Origin: Xanthobacteraceae bacterium
GTDB lineage: Bacteria > Pseudomonadota > Alphaproteobacteria > Rhizobiales > Xanthobacteraceae
Direction: 5' to 3'
NCBI GenBank assembly: GCA_019745775.1
Contig: JAIESR010000070.1
Location: 1-64,000 of the forward strand
Length of the DNA: 64,000 nt
Made by a program: the position numbers and the translations under genes. Positions 15,855 to 25,213 of the stretch are shown here, piece after piece. Position 1 is the stretch's first letter. Each line of letters starts with the position of its first letter. The notes beneath the pieces are model-generated. The model was given only the letters and a program-made list of their open reading frames with translations, did no database searches and had not been told where the DNA came from.

Positions 15855-16894
15855 TGGCCGCCGCCTCGGGCGACCAAGACGCGCTCGCCCATCCGCGCGA
15901 AACCCACGCGCTCATCAGCCACGCCGAGGCCGAAGCGACGCTGCTCGATGCCTATCGCTCGGGACGCATGCCGCATGCCTGGCTGATCGGCGGTCCGGCG
16001 GGCATCGGCAAGGCGACGCTCGCCTACCGCATGGCGCGCTTCGTGCTCGCACATCCCGATCCGGCCGCGCGTGACGTGAAGTCAGCGAGATCGCTGGCGA
16101 TCGCCGACGATCATCCGGTAGCGCAGCGCATCGCCGCACAGGCGCATCCCGATCTGCTGGTGCTCGAACGCGTGGTCAACGAGAAGACCGGCAAGCTCTT
16201 CACTGTGATCCGGGTCGAGGACGTCCGTCAGACCGTATCGTTCTTCGGTTCGACCGCAGGCGAGGGCGGCTGGCGGGTGTGCATCGTCGATACCGCGGAC
16301 GAGTTGCAGGATCCGCAGGGCGCCAATGCGCTCCTGAAGATCCTTGAGGAGCCGCCGAAGAACGCGCTGCTGCTGCTGGTGAGCCATGCGCCGGCGCGGC
16401 TGCTGCCCACGATCCGTTCGCGCTGCCGGCGGCTGATGCTGCGTCCGCTGCCGGTGGAGGAGGTGGCGGCCGGCGCCGCACGGGCGCTTGATCGCGGCGC
16501 CAATGAACCCGAGGTGCGCGAGGCGGCCGCACAAGCCGACGGCAGTATCGGGCGGGCGCTCATGCTGCTGGAGGGCCCGGCGCTCGAACTGCGCCGGCAG
16601 ATCACCGCCCAGCTCGACCGCCTGCCGGCGCTCGATCCCCGCGCGCTGCATGCGCTCGGCGACGCGCTTGGTGGCACAGAGCCGCAGCGTCTCGAAGCGT
16701 TTGTCGACACCGTCAACGAATGGCTCGCAGCGCGCACGGCCAACGGTCCGCAAGAGAACAAGCGCCTCGTCCGCCTGGCGGAGGCCTGGGACAAGATCAA
16801 CCGGGCGGCCCGCGACGCCGATACCTACAATCTCGACCGCAAGCCCCTGGTTTTCTCGGTGTTCGGCTGGCTTGCCGAGGCCGGGCCCCGTTGA
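15854..16894 (+). CDS. holB: DNA polymerase III subunit delta'
   Basis: 346 aa from ATG 15854, one base overlapping the tmk stop. The AAA+ clamp-loader fold is clear: PHAWLIGGPAGIGKATLA (degenerate Walker A) at about 36-53, then VRQTVSFFGSTAGEGGWRVCIVDTADELQDPQGANALLKILEEPPKN, and the sensor-like SRCRRLML. Delta' assists loading of the beta clamp. Coupling to tmk joins dTTP supply with replication, as in many bacteria. A hairpin with a T-run follows the gene. Confidence 0.93.
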   Translation: MAAASGDQDALAHPRETHALISHAEAEATLLDAYRSGRMPHAWLIGGPAGIGKATLAYRMARFVLAHPDPAARDVKSARSLAIADDHPVAQRIAAQAHPDLLVLERVVNEKTGKLFTVIRVEDVRQTVSFFGSTAGEGGWRVCIVDTADELQDPQGANALLKILEEPPKNALLLLVSHAPARLLPTIRSRCRRLMLRPLPVEEVAAGAARALDRGANEPEVREAAAQADGSIGRALMLLEGPALELRRQITAQLDRLPALDPRALHALGDALGGTEPQRLEAFVDTVNEWLAARTANGPQENKRLVRLAEAWDKINRAARDADTYNLDRKPLVFSVFGWLAEAGPR

Positions 16895-16909
16895 TACCTA
16901 GAGGCGGAA

Positions 16910-16975
16910 TCGTCATGGCCGGGCATGTCCCGGCCTTTTCGGTCATTCCAGGACGCTGCGGGCGGCCGGAATGAC
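16910..16975. repeat. Extragenic palindromic repeat element between holB and metG
   Basis: A GC-rich hairpin (16917-16935) is followed by a second inverted repeat, GTCATTCC at 16942-16949 against GGAATGAC at 16968-16975. Paired palindromes that begin GTCATGGCCGGGC are, as I recall, abundant in intergenic spaces of Bradyrhizobium relatives. The right arm covers the possible metG start at 16971. Confidence 0.55.
16917..16939 (+). terminator. Candidate intrinsic terminator after holB
   Basis: GGCCGGG (16917-16923) pairs with CCCGGCC (16929-16935) around a five-base loop and is followed directly by TTTT (16936-16939). The stem is strong and the T-run short, so it may be a partial terminator or attenuator rather than a full stop before metG. 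Confidence 0.5.
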
Positions 16976-18590
16976 AAGCCAACAGACCGCCATGGCCGAA
17001 CAGCCCCGCTACTATCTCACGACCGCGATCGCCTATCCGAACGGCGCGCCGCATATCGGCTTTGCCTACGAGCTGATCGCGACCGACGCGATCGCACGGT
17101 TCAAGCGGCTCGACGGCTACGACGTGTTCTTCCTGACCGGCACCGACGAGCACGGCATCAAGATGCTGCAGACGGCGACCAAGGAAGGCATCACGCCGCG
17201 CCAGCTGCTCGATCGCACGGTGCCGCGTTTCCGTGAGCTGCTGGTGCGGCTCAATTGCTCCAATGACGATAATATCCGCACCACCGAGGAACGGCATCAC
17301 CGCTCGTCGCAGGCGATCTGGGATCGGATGCAGAAGAACGGCGACATCTACCTGTCGAAATACTCCGGCTGGTACTCCGTGCGCGACGAAGCCTACTACG
17401 ACGAGGACGAGACCACGGTCGACGGCAAGGGCCAACGGCTCGGACCGCAGGGTACGCCGGTCGAGTGGGTCGAGGAGGAGAGCTACTTCTTCAAGCTCTC
17501 CGCCTACCAGGACAAGTTGCTCGACCTGTACGCGCGTGTCCCGGATTTCGTGTTGCCGAAGGAACGACTCAACGAAGTCGCGAGCTTCGTCAAGGGCGGG
17601 CTGCAAGATCTCTCGATCTCGCGCACGACGTTCGATTGGGGCATTCCGGTGCCGGCGCAGCCGGGCACCAATGCCAGGCACATCATGTATGTGTGGGTCG
17701 ACGCCCTGACGAACTACATCACCGCGCTCGGTTTCCCGGACGCCAAGGCGGCGAAATTCCAGCGTTACTGGCCGGCCGACCTGCATGTGATCGGCAAGGA
17801 CATCGTGCGCTTCCACGCCGTCTACTGGCCGGCCTTCCTGATGTCCGCCGGGATCGCGCTGCCGCGCCGGATCTTCAGCCACGGCCATATCCTGAGCCGC
17901 GGCGAGAAGATGTCGAAGTCGGTCGGCAACGTGGTCGATCCGTTCGCGCTGATGGATGCCTACGGCGTAGACCAGCTGCGCTATTTCCTGCTGCGCGAAG
18001 TGCAGTTCGGGCAGGACGGCAATTACAGCCACGAAGCGATCGTCAACCGCATCAATGCCGAGCTGGCCAATGACCTCGGCAATCTGGCGCAGCGCTCGCT
18101 CTCGATGATTGGCAAGCAACTCGGCGGCGTGCTGCCGAAGCCGGGCGCCTTCAGCGACAACGACCAGGCGATCCTGGCCGCGGCCGACGCCATGATCGGC
18201 AAGGCGCGCGAGGCGATGAAGACACAGCAGCTCAATCAGATCCTCAACACGGTCTGGGACGTCGTCGCCGATGCCAACCGCTATTTCGCGGGCGAGGCGC
18301 CGTGGGCGCTGGCCAAGACCGACCCGGCCAGGCAGGGCACCGTGCTCTACGTGACCGCCGAGGTGATCCGGCAGGTCGCGATCCTGGCGCAGCCGTTCAT
18401 CCCGGCGTCCGCGGGCAAGCTCCTTGATCTCTTGGCCGTGCCGGAGGGGGAGCGGAGCTTTGCCGTGCTCGGCGGCGCCCACCGGCTCGCGCCCGGCACG
18501 ACGCTGCCGGCACCGACCGGCGTATTTCCGCGTTACGTCGATCCCGAGGCGGACGCCAATCCGGGTGCCAAGTCGAGAGCCAAGCCGTGA
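16971..18590 (+). CDS. metG: Methionyl-tRNA synthetase
   Basis: 539 aa from ATG 16971, or 532 from ATG 16992 ([11 protein letters not shown]). The second start looks more natural because the first lies in an extragenic repeat. The class I signatures are [14 protein letters not shown] (HIGH-type, at about 22-35) and KMSKSVGN (KMSKS, at about 313-320). The zinc-knuckle Cys residues of the long bacterial form are absent, as is usual in alphaproteobacterial MetG. The anticodon-binding helical domain follows and there is no C-terminal tRNA-binding domain. The stop overlaps the tatD start. Confidence 0.96.
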   Translation: MTSQQTAMAEQPRYYLTTAIAYPNGAPHIGFAYELIATDAIARFKRLDGYDVFFLTGTDEHGIKMLQTATKEGITPRQLLDRTVPRFRELLVRLNCSNDDNIRTTEERHHRSSQAIWDRMQKNGDIYLSKYSGWYSVRDEAYYDEDETTVDGKGQRLGPQGTPVEWVEEESYFFKLSAYQDKLLDLYARVPDFVLPKERLNEVASFVKGGLQDLSISRTTFDWGIPVPAQPGTNARHIMYVWVDALTNYITALGFPDAKAAKFQRYWPADLHVIGKDIVRFHAVYWPAFLMSAGIALPRRIFSHGHILSRGEKMSKSVGNVVDPFALMDAYGVDQLRYFLLREVQFGQDGNYSHEAIVNRINAELANDLGNLAQRSLSMIGKQLGGVLPKPGAFSDNDQAILAAADAMIGKAREAMKTQQLNQILNTVWDVVADANRYFAGEAPWALAKTDPARQGTVLYVTAEVIRQVAILAQPFIPASAGKLLDLLAVPEGERSFAVLGGAHRLAPGTTLPAPTGVFPRYVDPEADANPGAKSRAKP

Positions 18591-19390
18591 CCATGCTGGT
18601 CGACAGCCACTGCCATCTCGACTTTCCGGATTTTGCCGGCGAGCTCGACGCCATTGTCCGCCGCGCCAAGGACGCCGGCGTCGGGCGCATGGTGACGATC
18701 TCCACGCGGGTGAAGAAGCAGGGCGATCTTCTTGCGATTACGGAGCGATTCCCGGACGTCTATTGCTCGGTGGGAACGCATCCGCATAACGCCCACGAGG
18801 AGCCCGATATTTCAACCGCCGACCTGGTGGCGGCGACACGCCACCCGAAAGTGGTCGCGATCGGCGAAGCCGGACTCGACTATCACTACGATTACAGCCC
18901 GCGCGATGCGCAGGAGCAGGGCTTCCGCAACCACATCGCGGCGGCGCGCGAGACCGGGCTGCCGCTGGTCATCCATTCGCGCGAAGCCGACGACGACATG
19001 GCACGGATTCTGGAGGAAGAGATGGGGAAGGGCGCCTTCCCCGCCGTCTTGCATTGCTTCACCGGCGGTCCCGATCTCGCGGGGCGCGCCATTGCGCTCG
19101 GGCTGTCGATCTCCTTCACCGGGATCGTCACCTTCAAGAATTCCAACGATCTGCGTGCCATCGCGGCGGCGCTGCCGGCCGACCGTTTCCTGGTCGAAAC
19201 CGATGCGCCGTATCTCGCGCCCGGAAAATTTCGCGGCAAGCGCAATGAACCGGCCTATGTGGTCGAGACCGCTAAAATTCTAGCGGAAACCCGCGGCGTC
19301 GGCTTCGACGAACTCGCACGGCAGACCACGGACAATTTCTTCAAGCTGTTCAACAAGGTCCCGCGGCCGGTTGCAGTGGCACCTGCATGA
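18587..19390 (+). CDS. tatD: TatD-family metal-dependent deoxyribonuclease
   Basis: 267 aa from GTG 18587 (overlapping the metG stop by four bases) or 265 from ATG 18593. The TIM-barrel metal ligands are visible: VDSHCHLDF at the start, [27 protein letters not shown] and ETDAPYLAP. TatD proteins are 3'-5' exonucleases or endonucleases involved in DNA repair. The gene sits in the conserved metG-tatD-MBL order and ends in an ATGA overlap with the next gene, indicating one transcript. Confidence 0.93.
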   Translation: MTMLVDSHCHLDFPDFAGELDAIVRRAKDAGVGRMVTISTRVKKQGDLLAITERFPDVYCSVGTHPHNAHEEPDISTADLVAATRHPKVVAIGEAGLDYHYDYSPRDAQEQGFRNHIAAARETGLPLVIHSREADDDMARILEEEMGKGAFPAVLHCFTGGPDLAGRAIALGLSISFTGIVTFKNSNDLRAIAAALPADRFLVETDAPYLAPGKFRGKRNEPAYVVETAKILAETRGVGFDELARQTTDNFFKLFNKVPRPVAVAPA

Positions 19391-20193
19391 CAACGGTTAA
19401 ATTTACTATTTTGGGCTGCGGCTCATCCGGCGGCATACCGAGGCCGGCGCTCGGCTGGGGCGTCTGCGATCCCAACAATCCGAAGAACCGACGACGCCGG
19501 ACGTCGCTCCTGGCCGAACGGCGCACCGCCGATGGCGTCACGCGCATTCTCGTCGACACGTCGCCGGACCTGCGCGAGCAGCTGCTCGATGCCAATGTCG
19601 ACTGGGTCGACGCCGTGCTGTACACCCACGAGCATGCCGACCACACCCACGGCATCGATGACTTGCGCGGCCTGTTCATCAACCGCCGCAAGCGCGTTCC
19701 GGTCTGGCTCGATGAGCGCGTCTCGCACATCCTGAACGCCCGCTTCAGCTACTGCTTCCAGGCCGCACCCGGCAGCGAATATCCGCCGATGGTCCGCGAG
19801 CACCGTATGGAGGCCTACAAAGCCGTCACGGTCGAGGGGCAGGGAGGCTCGATCACCGCCCTGCCCATCCTCCAGGACCATGGCGATATCACCTCGCTTG
19901 GCTTCCGCTTCGGCCGGCTGGCCTATTCCTGCGACCTCAAGGGCCTTCCGGCCGACAGCGTCTCGGCGCTCGAAGGCCTCGACGTCTGGATCATCGACGC
20001 GCTGCGCGACAAGCCGCATCCGAGCCACCTGAGCGTCTCCGAGGCGTTGGACTGGATCGAGAGCCTCAAGCCCAAGCGCGCGATCCTGACCAATCTTCAC
20101 AGCGACCTCGACTACGACGAATTGCGCAGCCGGCTGCCGCATAACGTCGAGCCAGCCTATGACGGGCTGAGCATCGAATTGCCCGAGGCGTGA
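19387..20193 (+). CDS. MBL-fold metallohydrolase, PhnP-like
   Basis: 268 aa. It starts with TVKFTILGCGSSGGIPRP, the N-terminal motif of PhnP/cyclic-phosphodiesterase-like MBL proteins, and has the metal site THEHADHTHGID at about 78-89 plus later ligands QDHGD, YSCDLKG and TNLHSDLDY. It probably cleaves a cyclic or linear phosphodiester; the exact substrate is unknown. It is the last gene of the tmk-holB-metG-tatD series, with a four-base overlap to tatD. Confidence 0.88.
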   Translation: MTTVKFTILGCGSSGGIPRPALGWGVCDPNNPKNRRRRTSLLAERRTADGVTRILVDTSPDLREQLLDANVDWVDAVLYTHEHADHTHGIDDLRGLFINRRKRVPVWLDERVSHILNARFSYCFQAAPGSEYPPMVREHRMEAYKAVTVEGQGGSITALPILQDHGDITSLGFRFGRLAYSCDLKGLPADSVSALEGLDVWIIDALRDKPHPSHLSVSEALDWIESLKPKRAILTNLHSDLDYDELRSRLPHNVEPAYDGLSIELPEA

Positions 20194-20259
20194 CGTTCTG
20201 CCCGCATTTGCAGGCTTTCTGAGCGCTACCTATGGGCGGCTTCATCCATACGAGGATAT

Positions 20260-20288
20260 TCCATAATATACCTTATGCGAATTATGGA
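20260..20288. promoter_or_regulatory. Inverted repeat upstream of dps, candidate operator
   Basis: TCCATAAT (20260-20267) and ATTATGGA (20281-20288) form perfect 8-base arms around a 13-base AT-rich spacer in otherwise GC-rich DNA, about 125 bases before the dps start. dps genes are commonly controlled by oxidative-stress or iron regulators, so this is a plausible binding site, but it does not match a consensus I can name. Confidence 0.4.
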
Positions 20289-20414
20289 CGTGTGCTGGTC
20301 CCCGGCCGCGGGCCGAGGAACTTTGGTTCCAGCGCGGCGTTGAATGTCATCAAAACGTGCGGTTGGCACGCCATCTTCTGACCCCCGCTTCCACAACGAT
20401 CCGAGGTACCAACC

Positions 20415-20957
20415 GTGGCCAGCAACAAAGTGAGAAAGCTCGAACCGCGCGAGGCGTCCGCACGCCTGAATACGCCGACCGATCTGTCGGACGAAGCCAT
20501 CGAGGCCGTGACGGAAGCGCTCAACGGTTTGCTCGCCGACACGTTTGCGCTCTATGTAAAGACCAAGAATTTCCACTGGCACGTCAGCGGACCGCATTTT
20601 CGCGACTACCATCTGCTGCTCGACGAGCAAGCAGCGCAGATCGAGGCCAGCGTCGACGTTCTGGCAGAGCGCGTCCGCAAGATCGGCGGCACCACGATCC
20701 GTTCGATCGGCCACATCGCAAAGCTTCAGCGCGTCAAGGACAACGACGAAGAGCTCGTGCTGCCGGGCGATATGCTGTCCGAATTGATGGCGGACAACAA
20801 AGCCCATATCGAAAACATGCGCGAAGCCCACAAGCTCTGCGACGAGCATGACGACGTGGCGACCGCCAGCCTGCTCGAGGTCTTCATCGACGAGGCCGAG
20901 AAGCGCTGCTGGTTCCTGTTCGAGGCGAGCCGCGGCGCCGACCGCAGCGGGCACTAG
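20415..20957 (+). CDS. dps: Dps-family DNA-protecting ferritin-like protein
   Basis: 180 aa from a GTG with CGAGG upstream. The four-helix Dps core is clear: LNGLLADTFALYVKTKNFHWHVSG, then HFRDYHLLLDEQAAQIEASVDVLAERVRKIGG, which together hold the His, Asp and Glu ferroxidase ligands (HWHVSG, DYHLLLDEQ). The N-terminal tail is Lys/Arg-rich (ASNKVRKLEPREASAR) and may bind DNA. Dps dodecamers store iron using H2O2 and protect DNA in stress. It stands alone with a long leader containing an inverted repeat. Confidence 0.95.
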   Translation: MASNKVRKLEPREASARLNTPTDLSDEAIEAVTEALNGLLADTFALYVKTKNFHWHVSGPHFRDYHLLLDEQAAQIEASVDVLAERVRKIGGTTIRSIGHIAKLQRVKDNDEELVLPGDMLSELMADNKAHIENMREAHKLCDEHDDVATASLLEVFIDEAEKRCWFLFEASRGADRSGH

Positions 20958-21044
20958 CAGGTCACCTGTCGCGGGGTATTTGTTGGTGCTATGATCGCCA
21001 TCAAGCCGGGGCCACAGAAGCTCCGGGTGATGTGGGAGGCGTTC

Positions 21045-21461
21045 ATGTCGTTTCGTGTCGTCTTGTTGGCGGCCGCGGCCGCCCTGCTCGCTGCACCGAA
21101 CTCAACCGCCGCGCAATCGCTTGATTTCGTCGCTTACCAATCGAACGTCGAGCCGATCTTCCTGACCAAACGCGACGGCTTCACGCGCTGCGTCGTCTGT
21201 CACGGCGGCGCGACCAATTCCTTCAGTCTGGTCCGGCTACGGCCCGGCGTTAACACCTACACGGAAGATCAGTCGCGCAAGAACTTCGAGGTGGTGTCGC
21301 GGCTGGTGGTGCCCGGCAAGCCCGAGGACAGCCATCTGTTGATGTATCCGCTCGTGCCGGATGAGGGCGGCGCGGCCTATCACTCGGGCGGCCGGCAATG
21401 GCCGAGCAAGAGCGATCCCAATTGGCAGGTCATCGCCAAGTGGATCAACGGGCAGAAGTAG
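21045..21461 (+). CDS. Exported mono-haem c-type cytochrome-like protein
   Basis: 138 aa from ATG 21045, chosen for GGGAGG seven bases upstream. The signal peptide is residues 1-24 (SFRVVLLAAAAALLAAPNSTAA). A single haem motif CVVCH is at about 46-50 inside FLTKRDGFTRCVVCHGGATN. The rest (GKPEDSHLLMYPLVPDEGG, WQVIAKWINGQK) matches the small cytochrome domain that often ends in WINxG. It would carry electrons in the periplasm. It converges on a YVTN propeller gene; cytochromes and YVTN propellers are frequent partners. Confidence 0.8.
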   Translation: MSFRVVLLAAAAALLAAPNSTAAQSLDFVAYQSNVEPIFLTKRDGFTRCVVCHGGATNSFSLVRLRPGVNTYTEDQSRKNFEVVSRLVVPGKPEDSHLLMYPLVPDEGGAAYHSGGRQWPSKSDPNWQVIAKWINGQK

Positions 21462-21481
21462 CGGGCACGACGACAAAAGAA

Positions 21482-21505
21482 GAGAGGGCGCATGACCGCC
21501 CTCTC
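21482..21505. terminator. Shared hairpin terminator between convergent genes
   Basis: GAGAGGGCG (21482-21490) pairs perfectly with CGCCCTCTC (21497-21505), loop CATGAC. On the minus strand the hairpin is followed by TTCTTTT, a good intrinsic terminator for the YVTN gene; on the plus strand the downstream T content is weaker. Confidence 0.75.
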
Positions 21506-21529
21506 CCGTTTCAAAAGTCTGTCAGTGCA

Positions 21530-22588
21530 TCAGTCGATGGCGAGCGTGCCGATCCGCTTGGGCGCCTGGCCGACGCCAATCACCGCGATTTCCTGCATCT
21601 TCTGCGTATCGATCGCCGACACCGAATTATGCGCGGCGTTGGAGACGTAGATCTGCCGGCTGTCGGGCGTGAACGTCACCCAGTTCGGGACCGCCGCCAT
21701 CGGGGTGCGGCCCGCGACCTTGATCAGCGGCAAGGACACCTGCCCGATCACCTTGAGGTCCGGTAGCGAATACGCCACCACCGCATTCGCCAGAATGCTC
21801 GTCACCCACAGCACCTTGTTGTCGGGCTGCACGCCCATGCCGTGCGACGGCGAGGTCAGCCGATGGTGGATGACGTCGATGCCGGGCGTCGTCGGCAGCT
21901 CGATCTTGCCGACCATTTTGCGGGTGGCGAAGTCGATGATGCCGAAGCCGTTCAGGTCGGAGAGCTGCACGAACACCCGCTTCGTCGAGCCGTCAGGATT
22001 GGTCTCCATCGTCATCGGGCGCACGCCCTTGCCGAGATTGAGCTCCCAGACGATCTCCTCCTTCTGGAGGTCGATCACCGTGAAGATGTCGGTACGGGTC
22101 GAGCCCATGATCGCGTAGCGGCTGTCAGGCGTCACATAGGTGTTGTGCAGACGCCCATTGGTCAGGATCGAGACCTTTCGCTCAAGCTTGACGGGGTCAA
22201 TAATGTCGAGCGCGCCCGGCTCCTGCGCGATCGCGACTACGATGCGGCCGTCCTTGGCGACGGCGATGTTGTTCGGTCGGCCGCTCAGCACGACTTTCTT
22301 GAGGAGCTTACCGGTCTTCTGCTCGAAGACGTCGACCGTATGGTCCGCCTCGTTGCTGGCATAGACGCGTGTGCCGTCGGGTGAGAACGCGACGCCGTGG
22401 GCGGCCTCGATCCCGTTGATCATCGACACCACTTTGTGCGTGCGCGGATCGACAACATGGATGTTGTCGCCGCCGCTATTGGTCACATAGATCAGTGACG
22501 AGCCCGCAGCGGCGGTCTGTGCGCTGAAGACAAGCAGCCCGGCAGCGATCGCTGAAACAAAAAGGGCCCGTAGCCTAGCATTGCACAT
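21530..22588 (-). CDS. Exported YVTN-repeat beta-propeller protein
   Basis: 352 aa with GGGAGG upstream of the ATG. The signal peptide is residues 1-28 (ALFVSAIAAGLLVFSAQTAAAG). The mature part is made of 40-residue YVTN repeats: LIYVTNSGGDNIHVVDPRTHK, SPDGTRVYASNEADHTVDVFE, VTPDSRYAIMGSTRTDIFTVID and TPDSRQIYVSNAAHNSVSAIDT. These form a seven-bladed propeller in the periplasm. Family members accompany cytochromes, quinoproteins or copper enzymes. Ligand and role are unknown. It faces the mono-haem cytochrome gene. Confidence 0.85.
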   Translation of the reverse strand: MCNARLRALFVSAIAAGLLVFSAQTAAAGSSLIYVTNSGGDNIHVVDPRTHKVVSMINGIEAAHGVAFSPDGTRVYASNEADHTVDVFEQKTGKLLKKVVLSGRPNNIAVAKDGRIVVAIAQEPGALDIIDPVKLERKVSILTNGRLHNTYVTPDSRYAIMGSTRTDIFTVIDLQKEEIVWELNLGKGVRPMTMETNPDGSTKRVFVQLSDLNGFGIIDFATRKMVGKIELPTTPGIDVIHHRLTSPSHGMGVQPDNKVLWVTSILANAVVAYSLPDLKVIGQVSLPLIKVAGRTPMAAVPNWVTFTPDSRQIYVSNAAHNSVSAIDTQKMQEIAVIGVGQAPKRIGTLAID

Positions 22589-22705
22589 GGCTTACCTCCC
22601 GAATGTTTTTTGCTTGATTCACAGTCTAGTCCCACCGGTGCCTCGACTTCAATGCGGTCCGCGCCGATGGTAGATAGCGGCAACCAATGGAAACAGGATT
22701 TCGTG

Positions 22706-23512
22706 ATGGAAGCGTCGCGCGACATCAACAGGCTGATCGAGATCATGGCGGCGCTGCGCACGCCCGGAACCGGCTGCCCGTGGGACCTCGAGCAGAATTT
22801 CGCGACCATCGCGCCCTATACGCTTGAAGAGGCCTACGAAGTCGCCGACGCGATCGCCCGCAACGATCTCGACGACTTGCGTGAAGAGCTCGGCGACCTC
22901 TTGCTCCAGGTCGCGTTTCACGCCCGCATGGCCGAGGAACAAGGCGCGTTCGATTTCGGCGGCGTGGTCGAGGCGATCACCGAGAAGCTCCTGCGCCGCC
23001 ATCCGCATGTGTTCGGCGATCAACGGGGACTATCGGCCGAAGCGGTCGAAGGGCTCTGGCAGCAGATCAAGAGCGAAGAGAAGGCCGCCAAGCCCAAAAG
23101 CAAGGACAAGAGCGAGACCGGCACGCTTGCCGGCGTCCCGATCGGCCTCCCTGCCCTGACCCGCGCGCTCAAACTCCAGCAGAAAGCCGGCAAGGTCGGG
23201 TTCGACTGGAACGATCCGCTCGCGGTGCTGGCGAAGATCCGGGAAGAGGCCAATGAGATCGAGGCCGATATCAGGAGCGGCAAACGTGACGCCGCCTCCG
23301 CCGAAGTCGGCGATCTCTTGTTCGCCGTGGCGAACCTCGCCCGGCATCTCAACGCCGACCCGGAGGCGACGCTGCGCGCCACCAATCAGAAATTCGAGCG
23401 GCGCTTTGCCTCGATCGAACGCGCGCTGGCCGCGCGCGGCAAGACACCGGCGCAGTCGACGCTCGCCGAGATGGACGCGCTGTGGGATGAGGCCAAGGCG
23501 GCGGAGAAATAG
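22706..23512 (+). CDS. mazG: Nucleoside triphosphate pyrophosphohydrolase MazG
   Basis: 268 aa from ATG 22706 (MEASRDINRLIEIM), with AGGA eight bases upstream; an open frame from 22610 adds residues unlike the family. Two tandem MazG domains are present. The first has CPWDLEQNFATIAPYTLEEAYEVADAI and EELGDLLLQVAFHA; the second has KVGFDWNDPLAVLAKIREEANEIEADI and EVGDLLFAVANLARHL, each with the ExxE..ExxD metal-binding helices. It hydrolyses NTPs to NMPs and PPi, acting as a house-cleaning enzyme. It faces hflX, as in many relatives. Confidence 0.95.
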   Translation: MEASRDINRLIEIMAALRTPGTGCPWDLEQNFATIAPYTLEEAYEVADAIARNDLDDLREELGDLLLQVAFHARMAEEQGAFDFGGVVEAITEKLLRRHPHVFGDQRGLSAEAVEGLWQQIKSEEKAAKPKSKDKSETGTLAGVPIGLPALTRALKLQQKAGKVGFDWNDPLAVLAKIREEANEIEADIRSGKRDAASAEVGDLLFAVANLARHLNADPEATLRATNQKFERRFASIERALAARGKTPAQSTLAEMDALWDEAKAAEK

Positions 23513-23569
23513 GCTACAGCCGCTCGCCGCCTTCAGGAAACTGCAACAAGCATTTCATCGGCACCCCGC

Positions 23570-24949
23570 CTACCGGCCGGCGTTCTTTTCGACGCCGAAT
23601 TTCGCCCGCACGACTTCGACCTTGGCCGGGTCGGCGCGCACCTTCATGACGACCCTGCCGTCATCCCGGTCGGTGCGCAACAGCACTTCGGTGTTGCGAT
23701 GCAGCCAGCTGATGCCGGCGCCATCGGCACTGTCGAGCTCGAACTCGAGCACGGTGCGGTTCGCCGCGATGCGCGCCTCGATCGCATCGGTGAGCTGGTC
23801 GATGCCCTCGCCGGTGATCGCCGACGCCGGCACCGGCCGCTGGGCCGAGTCCTGGCGGGCCGCCAGGTTCATCAGCCGCTCGCGGTCGGCAGCGCTGAGC
23901 CGGTCGATCTTGTTCCAGACCTCGATCACGCGGCCGCCTTGCTCCGCCTCGACCCCGAGCTGGCGCAACACGTCCTCGACGTCGTGCTGCTGCGCCTCGG
24001 CGTCCTCGTGCGAGACGTCGCGCACATGCAGGATCACGTCGGCCTCGATCACCTCTTCGAGCGTTGCACGAAAAGCCGCCACCAGCATGGTCGGCAGATC
24101 GGAAATGAAGCCGACCGTATCGGAGAGGATGATCCGCGCGCCGTGCGGCAGATCGACCGCGCGCAACGTTGGATCGAGCGTGGCAAACAGCATGTCGGCC
24201 GACAGCACGCGCGCCCGCGTCAGGCGGTTGAACAGCGTCGACTTGCCGGCGTTGGTGTAGCCGACCAGCGCCACGATGGGATAAGGCACGCGCTTGCGGC
24301 TGTCGCGATGGAGCTTGCGGGTGCGCTTGACCTTATCGAGGTCGTTCTCGATGCGCGCGATGCGCTCCTCGATCAGCCGGCGGTCGGTCTCGAGCTGGCT
24401 CTCGCCCGGCCCGCCCAGGAATCCGAAGCCGCCACGCTGGCGTTCCAAGTGCGTCCAGGACCGTACCAGGCGGCTCTTCTGGTAGGTCAGATGCGCGAGC
24501 TCGACTTGGAGCGAGCCCTCGCGGGTGTGGGCGCGGCGTCCGAAGATTTCCAGGATCAGCCCGGTGCGGTCGAGCACCTTCGCCTGCCAAGCCTTTTCGA
24601 GATTGCGCTGCTGCACCGGCGAGAGCGCGCAGTCCATCACGACGATACCGGCCTCCTCGCTCTTCACGACGCCGGCGATCTCGTCGACCTTGCCCTTGCC
24701 GATAAAGGTTGCGGGGCGGATTTCATTGAGCGGAACGATGCCCGACGACGTGACGTCGAGATCGATGGCATGCGCGAGGCCGACGGCCTCGTCGAGTTTC
24801 GCTTCGGGAGAACGCTGGCTGCGTGCCGCGCGCGCCGCGCTCTTGCTGCGTTCGCGCAGATGCGGCTCGATGACGATGGCGCGCCCGGTCGCCGGGCCGT
24901 CATGCAAGCCCGGACGATTGGTCGATTGGTCGAACCGGCGCGGTTCCAA
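23570..24949 (-). CDS. hflX: GTPase HflX
   Basis: 459 aa. Domains in order: the HflX N-terminal domain (residues 50-180; IRPATFIGKGKVDEI, VMDCALSPVQQRNLEKA, DRTGLILEIFGRRAHTREGSLQVELAHLTYQ), a glycine-rich linker GGFGFLGGPGESQLETDRR, a coiled coil, and the GTPase domain with G1 GYTNAGKST (230-238), switch and DTVGFI, and NKID. HflX binds the 50S subunit and rescues or splits stalled ribosomes. It starts on the base after the hfq stop, so the two are co-transcribed. Confidence 0.96.
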   Translation of the reverse strand: MEPRRFDQSTNRPGLHDGPATGRAIVIEPHLRERSKSAARAARSQRSPEAKLDEAVGLAHAIDLDVTSSGIVPLNEIRPATFIGKGKVDEIAGVVKSEEAGIVVMDCALSPVQQRNLEKAWQAKVLDRTGLILEIFGRRAHTREGSLQVELAHLTYQKSRLVRSWTHLERQRGGFGFLGGPGESQLETDRRLIEERIARIENDLDKVKRTRKLHRDSRKRVPYPIVALVGYTNAGKSTLFNRLTRARVLSADMLFATLDPTLRAVDLPHGARIILSDTVGFISDLPTMLVAAFRATLEEVIEADVILHVRDVSHEDAEAQQHDVEDVLRQLGVEAEQGGRVIEVWNKIDRLSAADRERLMNLAARQDSAQRPVPASAITGEGIDQLTDAIEARIAANRTVLEFELDSADGAGISWLHRNTEVLLRTDRDDGRVVMKVRADPAKVEVVRAKFGVEKNAGR

Positions 24950-25213
24950 CTAGACTTTGTCCCCCACCGCCGGCGCCTCCTCGGCCCCTTCGAACAGTTG
25001 GATCGGATGACCCGGCATGATCGTCGAGATGGCGTGCTTATACACGAGTTGCGAGTGTCCATCGCGGCGCAGCAGGACGCAGAAGTTGTCGAACCACGTT
25101 ACGACGCCCTGCAACTTCACACCGTTCACCAGGAAAATGGTGAGCGGGGTTTTGCCTTTGCGAACATGGTTGAGGAAGGTGTCCTGTAGGTTTTGCGAGC
25201 GGTCGGCCGCCAT
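24950..25213 (-). CDS. hfq: RNA chaperone Hfq
   Basis: 87 aa. The Sm1 region [30 protein letters not shown] and the Sm2 motif YKHAISTI are intact, including the proximal-face residues of the YKHAI loop. The C-terminal tail is short ([14 protein letters not shown]), as usual in Alphaproteobacteria. The hexamer joins small RNAs to mRNAs. It directly precedes hflX. About 180 bases upstream separate it from dat and should hold its promoter. Confidence 0.98.
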   Translation of the reverse strand: MAADRSQNLQDTFLNHVRKGKTPLTIFLVNGVKLQGVVTWFDNFCVLLRRDGHSQLVYKHAISTIMPGHPIQLFEGAEEAPAVGDKV

